Notes: a model not told the origin generated them from the sequence alone. A stretch of DNA of 64,000 nucleotides from Rhodothalassium salexigens DSM 2132 (GCF_004341375.1 NZ_SLXO01000006.1:124001-188000), one strand, 5' to 3'; shown: positions 50,699-60,590, counted from the first letter of the stretch. Made by a program: numbers and translations.

Positions 50699-53467
50699 TT
50701 ACGGCCACCCGACACGGTCGAAGATCCGCTGCGCATCGGCCTGGTGGCGGCCCAACGCCGAAACATTGAGCTGGTCGGCCTTGAACGCCCCCAACCGATC
50801 GAGCACCGGCGCCTGCTCAGCACCGCGGGCGGCGGGATATTCATTGTTCCCGCGCGCGAAGATCGCCTGGGCGCCATCGCTGGCCAGATAGGTCAAAAAC
50901 GCCACCGCGGCTTGCGGATGCGGCGCGGTCTTGATCACCCCGGCGCCCGACACATTCACATGGGTACCGCGGCCGTCCTGGTTGGGGAATACCGGCAGCA
51001 CGGCCTCGACCACGGCCTGGTCTTGGGCGTCGTCCGAAGCCATCAGGCGGGCGAAATAATAGCTGTTGGCCACCGCTACGTCGCAGGCGCCGGCCGCAAC
51101 CGCGCGGATCTGGTCGGTATCGCCGCCCTGGGGTCGGCGCGCGAAATTGTCGGCCACGCCTTGCGCCCATGCCTCCGCTGCCTCGGTGCCCTGGTGCGCG
51201 ACCATCGAGGCGAGCAGCGACAGGTTGTAGATATTGCCGCTCGACCGGATGCACACACGGTCTTCCAGGAACGGCTCGGCCAGGTCCTCATAGCGGGTCA
51301 CCCGACCTTCGAGCCCGGCCCCCTTGCGCAGGAAGATCATCCGCGCGCGGGTGGAAAACCCGTACCAAAGCCCGTCGGGGTGGCGCAGATGGGCGGGGAT
51401 GCGCTCGTCGAGCGCCGGGACCTCAGTCGGCGCGAACAGCCCGGCCTGTTCGGCGCGCCACAGACGGCCGGCGTCGACGGTCATCAAGATGTCGGCGGGG
51501 CTGTTGTCGCCCTCGCGCGCGATCCGGGCGATCAGCGCATCGGAACTGCCTTCCAGGCGGTTGACGCGAATGCCGGTGGCGGCCTCGAAGCCCTTATAGA
51601 GCTGCTCGTCGGTGGGATAGTGGCGGGCGGAATAGACATTGACCTCCCGCGCCGGCGCCGAGGCTTGGGCGTGGACCCGCGGCCCGGCGGCCAGCACCAG
51701 CAAAACCCCGGCCAGGGTCGCAACGACCAGACCAGCAGGCAGCGAAACGCGTCGCATCGAAGGCATCAACACTCTCCTTGGCTGAACGGGAACCGGCGCG
51801 GCGGTGCGATCGCCGGCGGTCATGGTCCGGGTCAGCGCCCAGACCGGCAAAAGCCCCAACAGGGCGATGGTGAGCGCGGGCAAGGCGGCCTCGCCCAGAC
51901 GCTCGTCGGCGGCCAGGTTGTGCGCCTCGACCGCCAGGGTATCGAAATTGAACGGCCGCAGGATCAGGGTCGCGGGCAGTTCCTTCACCGTCTCGACGAA
52001 CACCAGCATGACCCCGGTCAGCACGCTGCCGCGCAACAACGGCGCGTGCACCCGGGCGATCAGCCGGCCGCGTCCGGCGCCCAGGCTGTGCGCGGCGGCA
52101 TCCATCGCCGGGCTGACCTTCTCCAACCCGGCATTGACCGTGTTGAGCGCCAGCGCCAGGAAGCGCACCACATACGCCGCCACCAGCGCCGCCGCCGTAC
52201 CGGTGAACACCAGCCCCAGGTCGAGCCCGAACCAGCGCCCGGCCACATCGTCCAAGGCGCCGTCGAGCGCGGTTAACGGGATCAGCACGCCGACAGCGAT
52301 GATCGAGCCCGGCACCGCATAGCCCATACCGGCGATCCGCATCCCCGCCCGCACCCGACGATGGCCGTCGAGCCGCACGGCATAGGCGACCGTCAACGCC
52401 ACGCCCATGGCCAAAACCGCCGCCGCCGCCGCGACCGTCAGCGTATTGCCGGTCATCGCCCAATAGCGCGCGTCGGGCACGGCACCGGCGTCGAGCGCCA
52501 CAGCGCCCAGGATCGCCACCGGCACCGCGAAGCCCAGCAGCACCGGTAGCGCGCAGACCAGCAGCGCCAGGGCCGCGTGCCAGCCGGCGAGCGTCAGCCG
52601 GGTCGCCGGCGCCACCGCCGACGAGCGACCGAAATAGCGCGCCCGCGACCGCGCGCGCTGTTCGCCATAGACCAACAGCGCCACCGCCAACAGCAACAGG
52701 CTGGCCAGCCGCGCCGCGCCGACCGCGTCGCCCATGGAAAACCAGGTGCGATAGATGCCGGTGGTGAAGGTGGCAACGCCGAAATAGGACACCGCGCCGA
52801 AATCGGCCAGCGCCTCCATCATCGCCAGGGCCGCACCGGCGGCGATCGCCGGCCGGGCCAGCGGCAGCGCCAGACGCCGGAACGCCTGCCCCGGCGTGGC
52901 GCCGAGCGTGCGCCCGGCCTCGACGATGCGCTCGCCCTGGGCGCGAAACGCCAGCCGCGCGGCCAGATAGACATAAGGATAGAGCGCCAGGGTCAGCACC
53001 ACCACCGCGCCCGGCAGCGAGCGGATGTTGGGAAACCACATCTGGCGCGCGGTCAGGCCGGTCAGGTCGCGCAGCCAGGTCTGCACCGGCCCACTGACCT
53101 GGAGAAAGTCGGTCAGCGCATAAGCGGTCACATAAGCCGGCAATGCCAGCGGCAACACCAAGGCCCATTCCAGCGTTCGCCGGCCAGGAAACCGGCACAA
53201 CGCCACCAGCCAGCCGGTGGCGGTACCGATGAGCACCGTGCCCAGACCAACGCACAGCGCGAGCAGAGCGCTGTTGAGCGCATAGCCGGGCAACACCGTG
53301 CGCACCAAATGGCCGAAGCTGCCGCCGCCCGTCGCCAGCCACTGCGCCGGCACCACCAGAACCGGCCAGCCGATCAGCACGATCAGCGCCAGCGCCGCCC
53401 AACTCAGCGCCGTCATTCGCTTGGTCTTGGCTCTCGCCACCCTCGATGTCCTTGACCGGATTGCCAT
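50699..53467 (-). CDS. iron(III) ABC transporter permease fused to binding protein
   Basis: A continuous frame of 922 codons. Residues 1-560 are a 12-span FbpB-type permease with two coupling motifs (EAGRTLGATPGQAFRRLALP and AAAHSLGAGRGRLIARVHAP). Residues near 568 onward are an FbpA-type ferric-binding protein with its own hydrophobic signal segment (LPAGLVVATLAGVLLVLAAG), NVYSARHYPTDEQL, and iron Tyr pair NSYYFARL. Normally two genes. The join has AAGGAG seven bases before an internal ATG, so free binding protein may also be made. No ATPase gene is adjacent. A single-base indel near the join could create a stop overlapping the ATG (TGATG), so error is possible. Confidence 0.85.
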   Translation of the reverse strand: MAIRSRTSRVARAKTKRMTALSWAALALIVLIGWPVLVVPAQWLATGGGSFGHLVRTVLPGYALNSALLALCVGLGTVLIGTATGWLVALCRFPGRRTLEWALVLPLALPAYVTAYALTDFLQVSGPVQTWLRDLTGLTARQMWFPNIRSLPGAVVVLTLALYPYVYLAARLAFRAQGERIVEAGRTLGATPGQAFRRLALPLARPAIAAGAALAMMEALADFGAVSYFGVATFTTGIYRTWFSMGDAVGAARLASLLLLAVALLVYGEQRARSRARYFGRSSAVAPATRLTLAGWHAALALLVCALPVLLGFAVPVAILGAVALDAGAVPDARYWAMTGNTLTVAAAAAVLAMGVALTVAYAVRLDGHRRVRAGMRIAGMGYAVPGSIIAVGVLIPLTALDGALDDVAGRWFGLDLGLVFTGTAAALVAAYVVRFLALALNTVNAGLEKVSPAMDAAAHSLGAGRGRLIARVHAPLLRGSVLTGVMLVFVETVKELPATLILRPFNFDTLAVEAHNLAADERLGEAALPALTIALLGLLPVWALTRTMTAGDRTAAPVPVQPRRVLMPSMRRVSLPAGLVVATLAGVLLVLAAGPRVHAQASAPAREVNVYSARHYPTDEQLYKGFEAATGIRVNRLEGSSDALIARIAREGDNSPADILMTVDAGRLWRAEQAGLFAPTEVPALDERIPAHLRHPDGLWYGFSTRARMIFLRKGAGLEGRVTRYEDLAEPFLEDRVCIRSSGNIYNLSLLASMVAHQGTEAAEAWAQGVADNFARRPQGGDTDQIRAVAAGACDVAVANSYYFARLMASDDAQDQAVVEAVLPVFPNQDGRGTHVNVSGAGVIKTAPHPQAAVAFLTYLASDGAQAIFARGNNEYPAARGAEQAPVLDRLGAFKADQLNVSALGRHQADAQRIFDRVGWP
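51766..51778 (-). promoter_or_regulatory. internal ribosome site and start within the fusion
   Basis: Minus strand AAGGAG (51773-51778), seven bases, then ATG 51766 in the fused frame, followed by the binding-protein signal segment MPSMRRVSLPAGLVV. It could give a second, separate binding protein. Confidence 0.6.
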
Positions 53468-53669
53468 TGCCTGCAACTAAGAACCGCTCGCACCCGAGCG
53501 CGAAAGCCCGCGCCGGTCAAGCCTTTTCGTCACCGCCGGCGCCCCCGGTCGCACTGGATAGGTGGCCACGCGACCGGGCGTTGCAAGCCGGGCGCCCGCG
53601 GAGTAGGGCTGTCTCAGATCCAGTGTCCCCGGCGGCGGGCGCGTGTGCGTCGCGCGAAGGAGAGCAGCC

Positions 53670-54323
53670 ATGAAGTTCTTTGTCGACACGGCCGACGCCC
53701 AGGCGATCGCCCAACTGGCCGAAACCGGCCTGGTGGACGGCGTGACCACCAATCCCAGCCTGGTCCGGAAATCCGGCCGCGACTTTCTCGACGTGGTCGG
53801 CGAGATCGCCGGCCTGGTCGACGGCCCGGTGTCGGCCGAGACCGTCGCCACCGACCATGAGACGATGCTGAAAGAAGGCCGCAAGCTGGCCGGGATCGCC
53901 GACAATATCGCCGTCAAGGTGCCGCTGACCGTCGACGGCTTGCGCACCTGCAAGGCGCTCGCCGACGACGGCGTGATGGTCAATGTCACCTTGTGCTTCT
54001 CGGCCAATCAGGCGCTGTTGGCGGCCAAGGCCGGCGCCACCTTCATCTCGCCGTTCGTCGGCCGGCTCGACGATATCGGCCAGGACGGCATGGGCCTGAT
54101 CGAGGACATTCGCACCATATACGACAATTATCTGTTCGAGACCCAGATCCTGGTCGCCAGCGTGCGCCATCCGGTGCATGTCCTCGACGCCGCGCGGCTC
54201 GGCGCCGACGTGGCGACCCTGCCGCCGGCGGTGATCTGGAAATTGTTCGATCACCCGCTGACCGACAAGGGCCTGGCCGCCTTCCTCGACGACTGGGCCG
54301 CCACCGGCCAGTCGATCCTCTGA
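53670..54323 (+). CDS. tal: transaldolase (TAL/FSA short type)
   Basis: Moves a dihydroxyacetone group between sugar phosphates in the pentose-phosphate pathway, or acts as fructose-6-phosphate aldolase. 217 residues, the short TalC/FSA length. Start [27 protein letters not shown], the Schiff-base Lys in [12 protein letters not shown], and [16 protein letters not shown] are all conserved. AAGGAG lies just before ATG. xerC follows after 20 bases. Confidence 0.93.
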   Translation: MKFFVDTADAQAIAQLAETGLVDGVTTNPSLVRKSGRDFLDVVGEIAGLVDGPVSAETVATDHETMLKEGRKLAGIADNIAVKVPLTVDGLRTCKALADDGVMVNVTLCFSANQALLAAKAGATFISPFVGRLDDIGQDGMGLIEDIRTIYDNYLFETQILVASVRHPVHVLDAARLGADVATLPPAVIWKLFDHPLTDKGLAAFLDDWAATGQSIL

Positions 54324-54343
54324 CCCCGGCAAGGCCGCCCGCG

Positions 54344-55384
54344 ATGACCGACGAGGCCCCGCCGCGCCCACCGGCCAAGCCCGGCCCCGATGCGCTGCCA
54401 CCGACCCCCGCCGATGCGGCCCGCCATGCCGCCGACCATGCCGCCGGTCGCAAGGCGCCCGGTACGCCGCGTGCCACGCCGGCCGCCGAGTTACTGGCGC
54501 GCTGGGCGGACAATCTGGCGCACGAACGCCGACTGTCGCCGCACACGCTCGACAGCTATCTGCGCGAGGCGCGGTTCTTCCTCGCCTTCCTGGCCGGCCA
54601 TCTGGACCGGCCGGTGGACGCGGCGGCGCTGGCGGCGCTGGACGTGCGCGACTTTCGCGCCTATCTGGCCCGGCGCCGCGCCGATGGCCTGTCGCCGGCC
54701 AGCACGGCGCGCGCCATCTCGGTGCTCAAGACCTTCTTCGCCCATCTGGCCAGCCGCGAAGGCGTCACCAACAGCGCCATCGCCATCATCCGCGCGCCGC
54801 GCACCCCGCGCCGCCTGCCCCGCCCGCTGTCCGAAAGCGGCGCCGAGGATCTGCTGGAGACCGTGCCGCAGACCGAAGACCTGGACTGGGTCGGCGCGCG
54901 CGACACGGCGGTGTTGTTGTTGCTCTACGGCTGCGGCCTGCGCATCGCCGAGGCGCTGTCGCTGCGCCGCGCCGACGCGCCCTTGGGCACCACGCTGCGG
55001 GTCACCGGCAAGGGCGGCAAACAGCGGCTGGTGCCGGTGCTGCCGGTGGTCGCCCAAGCGGTCGACGCCTATGTGGCACGCTGTCCGCACGCCCTCGACG
55101 GTGACGGCCCGCTGTTCGTGGGCAAGCGCGGCGGCGCGCTCGGGCCGCGGCCGGTGCAGGCGGCGGTGGCCGAGGCGCGGCGCCTGCTTGGCCTGCCCGC
55201 CAGCGCGACGCCGCACGCGCTGCGCCACAGTTTCGCCAGCCACCTGCTGCAAAACGGCGGCGATCTGCGCACGATCCAGGACCTGTTGGGCCATGCCTCG
55301 CTCGCCAGCACCCAGGTCTATACCCGCGTCGACGCCGGCCACCTCGCCGAGATCTACGACAAGGCGCACCCCCGCGCGCGCTGA
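54344..55384 (+). CDS. xerC: tyrosine recombinase XerC
   Basis: Resolves chromosome dimers at dif with XerD. 346 residues with a 45-residue Pro/Ala-rich N-terminal extension. SAM-like domain (LSPHTLDSYLREARFFLAFL) then catalytic domain: Arg in GCGLRIAEALSL, Lys in TGKGGKQRLVPV, HALRHSFASHLL with His and Arg, His in LGHASLASTQVYT with the nucleophile Tyr. XerC rather than XerD by the N-terminal pattern, though not certain. tRNA-Phe lies 122 bases downstream, but no integrated element is seen. Confidence 0.92.
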   Translation: MTDEAPPRPPAKPGPDALPPTPADAARHAADHAAGRKAPGTPRATPAAELLARWADNLAHERRLSPHTLDSYLREARFFLAFLAGHLDRPVDAAALAALDVRDFRAYLARRRADGLSPASTARAISVLKTFFAHLASREGVTNSAIAIIRAPRTPRRLPRPLSESGAEDLLETVPQTEDLDWVGARDTAVLLLLYGCGLRIAEALSLRRADAPLGTTLRVTGKGGKQRLVPVLPVVAQAVDAYVARCPHALDGDGPLFVGKRGGALGPRPVQAAVAEARRLLGLPASATPHALRHSFASHLLQNGGDLRTIQDLLGHASLASTQVYTRVDAGHLAEIYDKAHPRAR

Positions 55385-55439
55385 AACGCCCGGATTCCGC
55401 GGCTGTGGCAAGATTTGCCCGACAATCGTCAGACAGGGC

Positions 55440-55468
55440 TGGACAGCCCCCAAGCGATTGCCTATAAG
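55440..55468 (+). promoter_or_regulatory. tRNA-Phe promoter
   Basis: TGGACA (55440-55445), 17-base spacer, TATAAG (55463-55468), with transcription expected about 30 bases before the mature tRNA 5' end. Confidence 0.55.
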
Positions 55469-55505
55469 GCCGATCCGCAGCGCATCGGTGGTCATCCGAT
55501 CGCGA

Positions 55506-55581
55506 CGCCCAGGTAGCTCAGTTGGTAGAGCATGCGACTGAAAATCGCAGTGTCGGTGGTTCGAATCCGCCCCTGGGCACC
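55506..55581 (+). tRNA. tRNA-Phe (anticodon GAA)
   Basis: 76 bases including an encoded CCA end. Acceptor stem GCCCAGG pairs with CCTGGGC; D arm with AGCTCAGTTGGTAGAGC; anticodon stem TGCGA / TCGCA around loop CTGAAAA with GAA; T loop GGTTCGAATCC. All parts pair well, so it looks functional. Confidence 0.97.
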
Positions 55582-55793
55582 ACTCTCCCCGCACCGATCC
55601 TCCAGACGTCGACGCCGACACCGCACGATTGCCCCAGCGGCTTGGCGCGGGGCGAAATGCGCCGGGTCACCACAACTCTCGGGCGTTACGTCTCCTTAAC
55701 ACATGCCACATAAGGTAATCTGTCGACGGGGCGCGCATCGCGCCAAGGGTCAAGACTAGGTTGTGCAAGAGGTCAGGCGTCTTGGGGACCGCG

Positions 55794-58301
55794 GTGACAC
55801 AATCCCCGGGCAGGAGCCACGCGAACGGCATCCAAGGTCTGCTGTTCGACGCCCTGTTCCAGGACATGCAGGAAGCCGCCGTGCTGGCCGATCCCGACCG
55901 GCGCATCGTCCGGACCAATGCCGCGGCCGAGGCACTCTTTGGCTATGCCGCGCATGAACTGGCCGGCCAGCGCACCGCGGTGCTCTACGCCAACGAAGAC
56001 GATTTCCTCGAACAAGGGCGGCGACGTTTCAACCCCTCCGCGAAGCCCTCACACGAGGGCTACCGAATCGCCTATCGGCGCAAGGACGGCTCGACGTTTC
56101 CCAGCGAAACCATCGGGTCCACCCTGCGCGACGAAACCGGCGCGATCCTCGGCTATCTGGGGATCGTCCGGGACCTGAGCGAGCAAAGCCGGATCGAGGC
56201 GTGCCTGCACGACCTCTATGCCGTCTCCACCGACCAGCAGCAGGGACCGACCGCGCGGATCGACGCCATGCTTGCGCTGGGCTGTGACTTCTTCGGCCTG
56301 CCGCTCGGCATCGTCAGCCGGATCGAAGACCGGGTCTATACGGTGGCGCATGTGGCAGCGGCGGACCCGGGCCCCGGCGTCGGCGATCAATTCGACCTTG
56401 GCCAAACCTATTGCTGGCACACCCTCGCCGCCGACGATGTGGTCGCCTTCGATCACGCCGGCAACAGCGAAATCACCGGCCACCCCTGCTACCGGACCTT
56501 CCAGCTGGAGACCTATATCGGCATCCCGCTGCTGGTCGATGGCGTGCGGCACGGCACCCTTAATTTTTCCGGCTGGCAGCCGCGGTCACAGCCCTTCAGC
56601 GATTCCGATCGCGAATTCATGCGCCTGTTCGCCCGATGGATCGCATTCGAAATCTCCGCCCAGCGGGCCTTTCGCCAGATCGAAGCGGCCCGCGCCCGCG
56701 CCGAGGCCGCCGACAGCACCAAGTCGCGCTTCCTGGCCACCATGAGCCACGAGTTGCGCACCCCGATCACCGGTGTGCTGGGCATGATCGACCTCTTGGA
56801 AACCACCGATTTGCAAACCGAGCAGGCCGGCTATGTGCGGCAGATCCGCGAGTGTACGCAGGGGCTGTTAGCCCTGCTCAACGATGTGCTCGACCTGTCG
56901 AAGATCGAGGCCGACCAACTGTCGCTCGAATTGGTGCCAACCGATGTGACCGCCCTGGTGCGTTCTGTGGTCGCGACCTTTTCCGCGGCGGCGGCGCAGA
57001 AGGGCGTGGCCATCGAGGTGCGCGCCCCCGCCGCGTCCCTCTTGGTCGAGACCGACCCGACCCGGTTGCGCCAGATCCTGCTCAACCTGCTGTCCAATGC
57101 GGTGAAATTCACCCCGCACGGCCAGGTCACCGTGGCGCTCGACCTCGCCGAGACGGCAGCGGCCACGGCTTGGCTGCGGCTGTCGGTCCGCGACCAGGGG
57201 CCGGGCATCCCGGCCGACCAGCAGGAAAAGATCTTCGAGGCGTTCCAACAGGCCGACCCGACGGTCGCACGCCGCTATGGCGGCACCGGCCTGGGGCTGG
57301 CCATCAGCCGGCGGCTGGCCCGCGCGCTGGACGGCGACATATCGGTCAGCAGCGTGCCCGGCCAGGGCGCCACCTTTTCGGTCGCGCTCAGCGTGCCCCT
57401 GGTCGACAGCGACATAGCGATGGCGCCCGCCGAAGCCAGCGCGCAGGCGCACCGCGCGCCGGCGCTGCCCGAACCGGGACAAACCCGGCCGCTGCGCCTG
57501 TTGGTCGCCGAGGACAATAGTGTCAACGCGATGTTGCTGGACGCCATGCTCGGCCGGCTCGGCCACCGGGTCACCATCGTGGGCGACGGTGTCGCCGCGG
57601 TCGAGGAAGCCACCGGGCTGGAAACCTACGACGCGGCGATCTTCGACCTGCAAATGCCCCTGATGGACGGTGAACAGGCGGCCAGGCGCATCCGTGCCGC
57701 CGGCGACCCGATCAGTCGCCTACCGATTCTGGCGCTGACCGCCGACATGGTCGCCGACTGCGCCCAATCCTGCGACCTGACGCCCTTCGATGCGTTTTTG
57801 ACCAAGCCCATCGACTGGCAGCATCTGACCGCCACCCTCGCCCGCGTGGTGGCGGAGCGCGAGGCCGCCGAGGACGGCCCGACCCACGCCGCACAGCGTC
57901 CGCCCGGCGTGCACCTGCCGCTGCTCGACCGGGCGCAGTTGGACGCGCTGGCGGTGTCGCTGGGCGAGGGGTGGGTCAAGAGCTTCGTCGGCGAGGCGGC
58001 GCAGACGCTCGCCGATCTGGGCCGGGCAGCCACCGACGATGCCGCGGCCGGCCGCCACCAAACCGCGACCGACCATCTGCACTCGCTCAAGGGCACGGCG
58101 CTCAATCTGGGCGCGCCGCGGCTGGCGGCCCTGGCCGATTGGCTGGGGCGGCTGACCGATGGCGACGACCGGCCCGCGACCGGGCCCGATGCGGCGGCGC
58201 TACGCCTGTTCGCCGACACCGTGGACGCAACCGTCGGCGCGCTCAACGACATCGCGGCACCGGCCGAGACCGGGTCCGAACGGCGCGGGCATCCCGGGTG
58301 A
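55794..58301 (+). CDS. hybrid sensor histidine kinase (PAS-GAF-HK-REC-Hpt)
   Basis: An 835-residue soluble sensor. PAS domain near 20-125 (VLADPDRRIVRTNAAAEALFGY), GAF near 135-290 (LETYIGIPLLVDGVRHGTLNF), dimerisation domain with His319 in ATMSHELRTPITGVLGM, ATPase with NLLSNAVKFTPHG and GTGLGLAISRRLA, receiver with Asp618 (FDLQMPLMDG), then Hpt with His763 (LHSLKGTALNLG). No transmembrane segment, so the signal is cytoplasmic or diffusible. GTG at 55794 is six bases past GGGGA; an upstream TTG is less likely. No cognate regulator is adjacent. Confidence 0.93.
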   Translation: MTQSPGRSHANGIQGLLFDALFQDMQEAAVLADPDRRIVRTNAAAEALFGYAAHELAGQRTAVLYANEDDFLEQGRRRFNPSAKPSHEGYRIAYRRKDGSTFPSETIGSTLRDETGAILGYLGIVRDLSEQSRIEACLHDLYAVSTDQQQGPTARIDAMLALGCDFFGLPLGIVSRIEDRVYTVAHVAAADPGPGVGDQFDLGQTYCWHTLAADDVVAFDHAGNSEITGHPCYRTFQLETYIGIPLLVDGVRHGTLNFSGWQPRSQPFSDSDREFMRLFARWIAFEISAQRAFRQIEAARARAEAADSTKSRFLATMSHELRTPITGVLGMIDLLETTDLQTEQAGYVRQIRECTQGLLALLNDVLDLSKIEADQLSLELVPTDVTALVRSVVATFSAAAAQKGVAIEVRAPAASLLVETDPTRLRQILLNLLSNAVKFTPHGQVTVALDLAETAAATAWLRLSVRDQGPGIPADQQEKIFEAFQQADPTVARRYGGTGLGLAISRRLARALDGDISVSSVPGQGATFSVALSVPLVDSDIAMAPAEASAQAHRAPALPEPGQTRPLRLLVAEDNSVNAMLLDAMLGRLGHRVTIVGDGVAAVEEATGLETYDAAIFDLQMPLMDGEQAARRIRAAGDPISRLPILALTADMVADCAQSCDLTPFDAFLTKPIDWQHLTATLARVVAEREAAEDGPTHAAQRPPGVHLPLLDRAQLDALAVSLGEGWVKSFVGEAAQTLADLGRAATDDAAAGRHQTATDHLHSLKGTALNLGAPRLAALADWLGRLTDGDDRPATGPDAAALRLFADTVDATVGALNDIAAPAETGSERRGHPG

Positions 58302-58506
58302 ACGCCAGCGGGCCCCCGCGCCCGGGCCGGACCGGCGCCGACCGGCCGTTCGACCGCTTCTGCTCAACCGCCAATGACCAAGCAGCGACGCGCCAGGGGA
58401 CGAGCGGTGCAGCGCATCCCTGCAGGACCGGCGATCCCGGCGCCAACGCATCGGCACCGCCGACACGCCGGCCCGCACCGGTCGCCGCCAGGGTTGCGCC
58501 GGGCGA

Positions 58507-59586
58507 TCAGCGTGTCGCTTCGGCCGCCGTGGCATTGGCGGCGGTCACGTCCGGCGCCGGCGTGTCGGCGGTGCTGGCCGGCAGCACCGGCAGGTCGACC
58601 TGGGGCTGTTTGCCGGTCAGGGTCTTGAGAAAGGCAGTGATCTCGGCCACCTCGGCGTCGGTCAGACTCATGCCCAACTGGCTTTCGGCCATGATCGACA
58701 CCGCCTCACCCAGCGACCACACGGCGCCCGAGTGGAAGTAGGGCGGCGTCAGCGCCACATTGCGCAGGCTCGGCACCTTGAAGAGATACTTGTCGGCCTC
58801 GTCGCCGGTGACCTGGTGGCGGCCGGTATCTTCGGGCGGGCGCACGGCGTCGGACGGCGCCTGGACCAGACCGAAGGGCTGATACTGGTCGCCGCCGAGC
58901 AATGCGCCGCTGTGGCACCCGACGCAGCCCTTGGTCATGAACGCGTCGAGGCCGGCGCGCTCGGTGGCGTCGAGGGCCGTCAGATCGCCGTTCAAGAACC
59001 GGTCGAACGGCGCGTCCGGCGTGGTCAGCGTCTGTTCGTAGGCCGCGATGGCCTTGGTCATGCGCTCGATGGTGATCGGCTCGTCGGCGTCGGGGAACGC
59101 GGCCGCGAACGGCGCGGCATAGCCCGGTATGGTCTTCAGCGTCGCCACGGCATCGGTGTGGCTGTGGCTCATCTCGACCGGGTTGGCGATCGGACCGGCC
59201 GCCTGTTCGGCCAGGTCGGCGGCGCGACCGTCCCAGAACTGGGCGATGTGGAAACCGGCGTTGAGCACCGTCGGCGCGTTGCGCCCGCCCCGCTCCCAGC
59301 CATGGCCCACCGACGTGGCCTGCAGATCGGCCCCGCCGGTGGCCAGATTGTGACAGGTATTGCAGGAAATGAGCTGGCTGCGCGACAGCCGCGGCTCGAA
59401 GAACAGCATCTTGCCGAGCGTGACCATATCCGCGGTGGCATCGATACCCTGGTCGGGCATGGTCGCGGGCAGCGGCTCGAACATCTGCCGGGCCTGAGCG
59501 GCCAGTTGGCTCGGCTCGATAGCGGCAGCGGGTGCGGCCGTCACAGCCGCCAGAGACAGCGCAAGAATCGTCGATCGGATGTGCAT
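58507..59586 (-). CDS. di-heme cytochrome c peroxidase
   Basis: Periplasmic enzyme that reduces hydrogen peroxide with electrons from cytochrome c. 359 residues, signal peptide at 1-22 (ALSLAAVTAAPAAA). Two heme c sites, ISCNTCHNLATGG and KGCVGCHSGALLG, the MauG/CCP arrangement; RLSRSQLISC and GGRNAPTVLNAGFHIAQFWDGRA are family signatures. C-terminal tail is Ala/Thr/Pro-rich. Promoter at 59622-59650. Suggests an oxygen-respiring cell. Confidence 0.92.
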   Translation of the reverse strand: MHIRSTILALSLAAVTAAPAAAIEPSQLAAQARQMFEPLPATMPDQGIDATADMVTLGKMLFFEPRLSRSQLISCNTCHNLATGGADLQATSVGHGWERGGRNAPTVLNAGFHIAQFWDGRAADLAEQAAGPIANPVEMSHSHTDAVATLKTIPGYAAPFAAAFPDADEPITIERMTKAIAAYEQTLTTPDAPFDRFLNGDLTALDATERAGLDAFMTKGCVGCHSGALLGGDQYQPFGLVQAPSDAVRPPEDTGRHQVTGDEADKYLFKVPSLRNVALTPPYFHSGAVWSLGEAVSIMAESQLGMSLTDAEVAEITAFLKTLTGKQPQVDLPVLPASTADTPAPDVTAANATAAEATR

Positions 59587-59621
59587 AGGCTCAGCCTCAC
59601 TGATCGTTTTATGTTACTGTG

Positions 59622-59650
59622 CCTATAAAACAGCGCCGCCCCGGTCACAA
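59622..59650 (-). promoter_or_regulatory. cytochrome c peroxidase promoter
   Basis: Minus strand TTGTGA (59645-59650), 17-base spacer, TATAGG (59622-59627), with a start about 30 bases before the ATG at 59586. Confidence 0.55.
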
Positions 59651-59722
59651 GATGACGGCGTCCAGCCCTGCCCGAGCCCAAGAGCCCCAGGCCCTGGGAC
59701 TGTCGTCCTTGGATCGGCGGCA

Positions 59723-59751
59723 TTGGCTCGCCGGGCCACAACTGTTATCCC
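59723..59751 (+). promoter_or_regulatory. putative O-methyltransferase promoter
   Basis: TTGGCT (59723-59728), 17-base spacer, TATCCC (59746-59751), about 45 bases before the ATG at 59804. Confidence 0.3.
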
Positions 59752-59803
59752 GCGTCATGGATCCAGGCTCACCGACCTCCCGTATCAAATGTGGGAGCAT
59801 GGC

Positions 59804-60472
59804 ATGAGTAAAAGTAGCATTGGTCTGAACGACGCCCTTGACCGGTATGTGGCCGAGATCTCGCTTCACGATCGCGAGCCGGACCCGATGCGGCGCCTGC
59901 GTCTGGCCTCGGACGAGCTGGCCGAGGGCAATATGCGCTCGTCCAGCGAACAGGTGCAGTTTCTGATGCTATTGCTACGCGCGATCGGGGCCATGAAGGT
60001 GATCGAGGTGGGGGTTTTCACCGGCTACGCCACCCTGGGTTTCGCGCTTGCCGTGCCGGCGCGCGGGCGGGTCATCGCACTCGACCGCACCGACCGCTGG
60101 TTGGCGGCCGGGCGCCGGGAATGGCAAGCGGCCGGCGTCGCCGATCGGATCGACTTCCGCCAGGGCGACGCGCGCGACGCACTCGATGCCATGGCCGCAC
60201 AAGGCGAAACGGGCACGGTGGATTTCGCGTTCATCGACGCCGACAAACCCGGCTATGAGGATTACTATGAGCGCTGCCTGACGCTGGTGCGCCCCGGCGG
60301 CTTGATCGCAGTCGACAATGTGTTGTGGCACGGCCGGGTGGTCGACCCCGACGCCCAGGACGACGACACGGTCGCCATCCGGCGGTTCAACCGGAAGGTT
60401 CACCTAGACGGCCGGGTCGATCTCGCCCTGGTGCCGATCGGCGATGGCGTGACGCTGCTGCGCAAACGCTGA
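59804..60472 (+). CDS. class I SAM-dependent O-methyltransferase
   Basis: A 222-residue catechol-type O-methyltransferase of the YrrM/CCoAOMT fold. KVIEVGVFTGYATLGFALAVP is the SAM loop; VDFAFIDADKPGYEDYYERCL holds the metal Asp, and GGLIAVDNVLWHGRVVDP the second Asp-Asn pair. LDGRVDLALVPIGDGVTLLRK is the usual C-terminus. The acceptor is probably a vicinal-diol aromatic. GGGAG lies eight bases before ATG. Confidence 0.92.
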   Translation: MSKSSIGLNDALDRYVAEISLHDREPDPMRRLRLASDELAEGNMRSSSEQVQFLMLLLRAIGAMKVIEVGVFTGYATLGFALAVPARGRVIALDRTDRWLAAGRREWQAAGVADRIDFRQGDARDALDAMAAQGETGTVDFAFIDADKPGYEDYYERCLTLVRPGGLIAVDNVLWHGRVVDPDAQDDDTVAIRRFNRKVHLDGRVDLALVPIGDGVTLLRKR

Positions 60473-60590
60473 CCGCCCGGCCAACGGGGCGGATGAGGGG
60501 GCTGAACCAAGAGCCGGGCTCGGCGTTCGGGGCGTACCACAGCGGCGCCCCTTGGGGATTGAGGTCTGTATCAGTCGAAGGAGTCGGTTT

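Noticed and set aside
50699-53467. Calling the iron transporter a pseudogene
   Set aside because: Both halves are complete with all motifs, and there is no stop or lost segment; fusion or a sequencing slip fits better.
54344-55581. Integrative element from recombinase plus tRNA gene
   Set aside because: The recombinase has XerC features and a housekeeping context, the tRNA is intact, and no phage or cargo genes or repeated tRNA end follow.
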